In this document: positions 60,533 to 64,000 of the stretch, piece after piece
How the letters are laid out: each line of letters begins with the position of its first letter
Position numbering within the stretch: the stretch's first letter is position 1
NCBI GenBank assembly: GCA_023229135.1
Contig: JALNZT010000007.1
Location: 73,225 to 137,224, forward strand
Direction: 5' to 3'
DNA from: Bacteroidales bacterium
GTDB lineage: Bacteria; Bacteroidota; Bacteroidia; Bacteroidales; F082
DNA: 64,000 bases
Made by a program: the position numbers and the translations under genes
The notes under the pieces: generated by a model
Database searches by the model: none
What the model was told of the DNA's origin: nothing
The model's input: the letters and a program-made list of their open reading frames with translations, nothing else

Positions 60533-62530
60533 TCAATACCCACCACTCTCCGTATTAAAAGCTGGCAGATTGCTGTATTTTTGCGCGTAATACATCATCT
60601 GCTCGGTAAAATCTTCCGGATATTTTACGGCGATATCTTTTATTTGTCCGATGCCACAGACGATTTCCAGTTGCGGGTTGATAAAGCCGGCAAAAGGAGC
60701 GATGCCCAGTTTCTTCCATCGTTCCAGTACTTCTGCATGAAGTTTTTGATCCACTTTTACGCCATAATTTTCTACTAAAGCTTTTGCGCCGGCATAATCG
60801 CCTTCCGATTTGATGCGTTGCACTTCGTACAAAAGCTCACCAAATAATTTGCGTAAGCCTTCGTAGTCATTTACCCTGAAATAGGTTTTCTCCTCAATCA
60901 CCAACTGTTCAACAATTCGCTTTGGCTCAGCCTTTTCAAAAACCCATTTTGCAATTAATTGTCGGTTTCGCATGTGGCTCTCTTCCAGTTGCTGCCCCGG
61001 ATCTAAGCGCACGAGCTGGCGCATCATTCCGTTTAAAATATAGCTGTCATATTCAGCTTTTCCGGCATCCAACGAATCCATCAGTCCTTCGTCAACCAAC
61101 TTCTGATCAAGCATATAATACAGTGCCACCAGGTCTGCACGCGCTTCTTCAACGGTGCTGGAGTAGCTTTTCAGGCTTTCTTTCGGACTTGCTACGCCGG
61201 GTAGTAATTGTCCGCTGCCATGGCCGATAACTTCATGCAGTCCGGTATGTAGTTTTGAAGCTAGTCCGCCATATTTTTTAACACGCTCTTGTTGTTCCGG
61301 CAGATAAAATTCCTGCAAGGAACCGCTTTCGCGGGAGGCGTTTTCGTAGGCGTCTTCGATATTACCGAGCGAAACAGATTTTGAACCGTAAGATTCTCTA
61401 ATCCAGTCGGCATTGGGTAGGTTGATGCCAATAGGGGAGGTGGGACTGCAATCACCGGATTCGGTAATTACCTGAATCACTTTGTAGCTCACGCCTTTGG
61501 CTTCTTTCCTTTTGTGAGCGGGGTCAATAGGGCTGTTTTGCTCGAACCAGCCGGCCAGCTCGCTGATTTTCCCAAAACGCAGCGTAGCTTCTTCATCGCG
61601 CATCGAAAGCACGGACTCAAAAGTGGCGTGGCGGCCAAGCGGATCGCCATATACTTCGATAAACCCATGCACCAGATCGATTGCCGAAACGGTGTCGCTA
61701 ACCCACAATTTATTGTATTCATTAAAAGTTTGCAGGTCGCCGGTTTCGTAAAACTGAACTAACTTATGTAAGATTTCTTTTTGTAAGTCGTTCTCCGCAA
61801 ATTCCATGGCATCTTCTAATAAAATCACCATTTTCCGAATGGCTTTTCCGTACATTCCGTCGGACTTATAAACCCTTTCAATGATTTTGCCGTCCTTTTT
61901 GATAAGCTTGCTGTTCAGGCCTTTCCAAGCGGGTTCTTTCTCATTGGTTTCGGGCATATTGGCGTAAAAATCCTCGGCTTCTTCCTGACTGATATTTTCG
62001 TAGAAATTACAGGCAGAACCCGCTATATGGTCTGTGCCTTCGTCCTGAAGCAGGCGTTTTGGTGCTATTTCGGGATTGTAAATCTGGTCGATAAGCCAGT
62101 CGATAAAATTTGCCGGCTCATCGCCGAAGGGCATGGGCAAAAAGTGGTCGTCGATAGATTCCAAAAGTTCCACCAAATATGCACGGTCGCATTCCGGGAA
62201 AAATTTATCCATAGAATAATGGTGATGAATCCCGTTTGAAAACCAGATGCGCTTGAGGTAAACCAGAAAAGCTTCCCAGTTTTTGCCTTTTCTTTTGCCT
62301 TCGTAATGTGCATAAACGGCCTCCAGACTTCGGCGAATCGCCAGGTTGTATTTGTAATTTTGGTCGTAAATAATATCGCGCCCGCTGAGCGCTGCCTGAT
62401 AAAGATGCCAGGCTAATTTTTTCTGCTGAAGGCTAAGGTCTTCAAAGCCATTAATTTGGTATCGTAGTATGCGGATGTCAGCAAATTGTTCTGTTTGCCA
62501 GTTAAATTGTTGATCTGTATTTTGAGACAT
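60533..62530 (-). CDS. Dipeptidyl-peptidase III (M49 family)
   Basis: A 665-residue zinc peptidase. The M49 motif HEVIGH (HExxGH) is at 432-437, followed by the second ligand region EEARAD; HHHYSMDKFFPEC and EGTDHIAGSACNFYENISQ are also present. It removes dipeptides from the N-terminus of oligopeptides. ATG 62530 is chosen because an upstream in-frame extension would run toward the preceding terminator; no signal peptide is seen in this form, so cytosolic location is expected. Preceded on the minus strand by gcvT and its terminator. Confidence 0.92.
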   Translation of the reverse strand: MSQNTDQQFNWQTEQFADIRILRYQINGFEDLSLQQKKLAWHLYQAALSGRDIIYDQNYKYNLAIRRSLEAVYAHYEGKRKGKNWEAFLVYLKRIWFSNGIHHHYSMDKFFPECDRAYLVELLESIDDHFLPMPFGDEPANFIDWLIDQIYNPEIAPKRLLQDEGTDHIAGSACNFYENISQEEAEDFYANMPETNEKEPAWKGLNSKLIKKDGKIIERVYKSDGMYGKAIRKMVILLEDAMEFAENDLQKEILHKLVQFYETGDLQTFNEYNKLWVSDTVSAIDLVHGFIEVYGDPLGRHATFESVLSMRDEEATLRFGKISELAGWFEQNSPIDPAHKRKEAKGVSYKVIQVITESGDCSPTSPIGINLPNADWIRESYGSKSVSLGNIEDAYENASRESGSLQEFYLPEQQERVKKYGGLASKLHTGLHEVIGHGSGQLLPGVASPKESLKSYSSTVEEARADLVALYYMLDQKLVDEGLMDSLDAGKAEYDSYILNGMMRQLVRLDPGQQLEESHMRNRQLIAKWVFEKAEPKRIVEQLVIEEKTYFRVNDYEGLRKLFGELLYEVQRIKSEGDYAGAKALVENYGVKVDQKLHAEVLERWKKLGIAPFAGFINPQLEIVCGIGQIKDIAVKYPEDFTEQMMYYAQKYSNLPAFNTESGGY

Positions 62531-62616
62531 AAATAGAGTTTTTGAATGTGTTTTTGCGGTGGCAAAGCTAATCAAAGATTTGCTGTTCGATGCTTGTAGG
62601 GCTTTCTGTGAAGGCA

Positions 62617-62660
62617 AAAAAAAATGCGGAACAGAGAGGTGTTCCGCATTTTAATTTTTT
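62617..62660 (-). terminator. Terminator after gcvT
   Basis: AAAATGCGGAAC (62621-62632) and GTTCCGCATTTT (62641-62652) form a 12-bp perfect stem; the T tract on the minus strand terminates gcvT. Confidence 0.9.
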
Positions 62661-62669
62661 GTTCAGCTT

Positions 62670-63758
62670 TTAAGCTTTATAAAAAGGCGTTTTCACGATT
62701 TCGGCAGCTACTTTTTTATCACGAATACGGATAAAAACTTCTGTACCAAGCTTGTTGTATGGCTTATTGATGTATGCCATTCCGATGCCTTTTTTGAGCG
62801 AAGGCGACATGGTTCCGGAGGTTACTTCGCCGATTACTTCATCGTTTTCGTTCACCACTTCGTAGTGTTGGCGCGGGATGCCTTTTCCTGTTATTTCAAA
62901 AGCCCGCAGGGGTTGTTGAATGCCTTCGGCTTTTTGTTTTTCAAATAAAGGACGGTCGATAAAGTCGTTGCCATCCACAAATTTGGTGAGCCAGCCCAAG
63001 CCGGCTTTTATAGGACTTGTTGTGTCATCTATTTCATGTCCGTAGAGGCAAAATCCCATTTCAAGTCGTAAGGTATCTCGTGCAGCTAATCCAATGGGCT
63101 TGATGCCAAAGGCTTTGCCGGCTTCGAGTACGGCGGTATAAATTTTTTCAGCGTCTTCGTTTTTGAAATAAATTTCGCAGCCGCCTGATCCGGTGTATCC
63201 TGTAGTGGAAAGTAAAACATCTTTTACGCCGGCAAACTCCAGCTCTTTAAAGGTGTAATATTCCATATCAGTGATGGGCGTATCAGTAAGCGACTGCATG
63301 GCTTCCAGTGCTTTAGGCCCTTGAATGGCGAGTTGTGAAGTGCTGTCGGAAGCATTGTAGATTTTAGCATTTTTGCTGTTATTTTTTTGCATCCAAGCCC
63401 AATCTTTATCAGTATTTGAAGCGTTTACTACCAATAAATATTTTTCGGCATTAAAGCGATAAACGAGTAGGTCATCCACGATGCCACCTTTGCCATTTGG
63501 GAAACAGCTATACTGAATTTTTCCATCGCTCAAGGCGGCTACATCGTTGGTGGTAATACGCTGAACCAGTTCAAAAGCCTGTGGCCCCTCGGCCCAAAGT
63601 TCGCCCATGTGCGAAACATCAAAAACCCCAACGCCATTGCGAACGGTTTCATGTTCAACATTAATTCCTTCAAATTGAATAGGCATTTCAAAGCCTGCAA
63701 ATTCTACCATTTTGCCGCCCATCTCGTGGTGCTTCCGGTTCAAAGCTGTTTTCTTCAT
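62670..63758 (-). CDS. gcvT: Aminomethyltransferase (glycine cleavage T protein)
   Basis: A 362-residue enzyme of the glycine cleavage system that releases ammonia from the aminomethyl-lipoyl H protein and forms methylene-tetrahydrofolate. GGKMVEFAGFEMPIQF, GVFDVSHMGE, TTNDVAAL, GKGGIVDDLLVYR, TGYTGSGGCEIYF and RDTLRLEMGFCLYGHEID match GcvT throughout, and length is standard. It is likely transcribed alone: a -7-like TACATTTG lies upstream and a strong terminator downstream. Other gcv genes are not in this window. Confidence 0.96.
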   Translation of the reverse strand: MKKTALNRKHHEMGGKMVEFAGFEMPIQFEGINVEHETVRNGVGVFDVSHMGELWAEGPQAFELVQRITTNDVAALSDGKIQYSCFPNGKGGIVDDLLVYRFNAEKYLLVVNASNTDKDWAWMQKNNSKNAKIYNASDSTSQLAIQGPKALEAMQSLTDTPITDMEYYTFKELEFAGVKDVLLSTTGYTGSGGCEIYFKNEDAEKIYTAVLEAGKAFGIKPIGLAARDTLRLEMGFCLYGHEIDDTTSPIKAGLGWLTKFVDGNDFIDRPLFEKQKAEGIQQPLRAFEITGKGIPRQHYEVVNENDEVIGEVTSGTMSPSLKKGIGMAYINKPYNKLGTEVFIRIRDKKVAAEIVKTPFYKA

Positions 63759-63824
63759 AATATTTATGTAATTTACTGAAGATTAATTATATATGCGTAT
63801 AATTTACGCGCTGAATTAAAACAA

Positions 63825-63832
63825 CAAATGTA
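63825..63832 (-). promoter_or_regulatory. Candidate -7 element of gcvT
   Basis: TACATTTG on the minus strand (63832-63825) matches the consensus exactly; no -33 TTG at 19-20 bases. The leader to ATG 63758 would be ~60 bases. Confidence 0.4.
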
Positions 63833-63882
63833 GCCATAATTTTTGGGAGAATGCTATGCCCAAGTCAAAAAGCGGCTACATT

Positions 63883-64000
63883 TTATTTTGATGTGCTGGG
63901 AATATTAATGCAATTTGAATTAAGAGTTTTTTTCAGGCATACTTTCATGGAATAGTCATAAATTTGTTCAGCCATGAGAAGCGGACTCAGGCTCTGCTGG
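63883..64000 (-). CDS. C-terminal fragment of a minus-strand gene running off the window
   Basis: An open frame from the window edge to TAA 63885-63883 (39 codons): ...SPLLMAEQIYDYSMKVCLKK... It may be the end of a gene that starts beyond 64000, or a small gene starting at an internal ATG (MAEQIYDY). Too short to assign. Confidence 0.35.
   Translation of the reverse strand, partial: QQSLSPLLMAEQIYDYSMKVCLKKTLNSNCINIPSTSK

Overview
The window reads as chromosomal DNA from a member of the Bacteroidota, probably an anaerobic or facultative Bacteroidia. The evidence is: several secreted proteins end in a type IX secretion (T9SS) sorting domain; families typical of this phylum occur (DUF349, DUF4834, DUF4783, DUF5020/Tsx-like, an AmgK-like kinase fused to a RapZ C-terminal domain); and many genes are preceded by the Bacteroidetes-type promoter TTG/TTTG-N19/20-TAnnTTTG. 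I found no rRNA, tRNA, CRISPR array or intact transposase.

Layout. 1-2580 (minus) is a tight four-gene operon: AmgK-like kinase/RapZ fusion, a 41-residue Cys protein, a MurU-like nucleotidyltransferase and the start of an AddB-like nuclease. 2744-12758 carries housekeeping genes: a rubrerythrin-like protein, a Cys/Met-metabolism PLP enzyme, a patatin/outer-membrane-barrel protein, a DUF349 protein, an aminotransferase and PepD, most closed by clear hairpin terminators. 13041-18613 holds a Zn-protease-like protein, two divergent T9SS cargo proteins and a glycosyltransferase. 18925-19258 is rpmH with a textbook promoter and a terminator. 19381-26300 is an envelope region: DUF4834, YfhO-like, glycosyltransferase, GpsA-like, Wzx-like flippase and an internally deleted UDP-GlcNAc 2-epimerase pseudogene. 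26413-30938 contains yihY, nadC, DUF4783, a lipoprotein, an SDR and rseC.

30993-36171 separates rseC from rnf. It contains a large T9SS protein and a minus-strand purine-uptake pair (NCS2 permease plus Tsx-like outer-membrane protein) bracketed by two ~115-bp direct repeats, followed by a gene remnant. 36204-41271 is rnfBCDGEA, an ion-pumping ferredoxin:NAD oxidoreductase, with its own promoter. 42093-50947 appears to be a complete asparagine/aspartate-to-succinate module: Dcu antiporter, aspartase, fumarate reductase CAB, periplasmic asparaginase and a porin, preceded by a promoter and a Crp/Fnr-like inverted repeat near -61. 51275-53907 is a TPR-type sensor kinase/NarL-type regulator pair, followed by a T9SS Asp-box protein and an unknown secreted protein. 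57386-64000 holds a methyltransferase, a TspO-related protein, a broken DUF433 antitoxin, an intact ParE-type toxin-antitoxin pair, dipeptidyl peptidase III and gcvT.

The strongest leads are the AmgK-RapZ operon with its tiny Cys protein, the self-contained asparagine/fumarate respiration locus with its putative operator, the direct-repeat-bracketed purine cassette that interrupts the rseC-rnf neighbourhood, the deleted epimerase pseudogene, and several undescribed small palindromic repeats. All family assignments come from reading sequence motifs; no database search was run.
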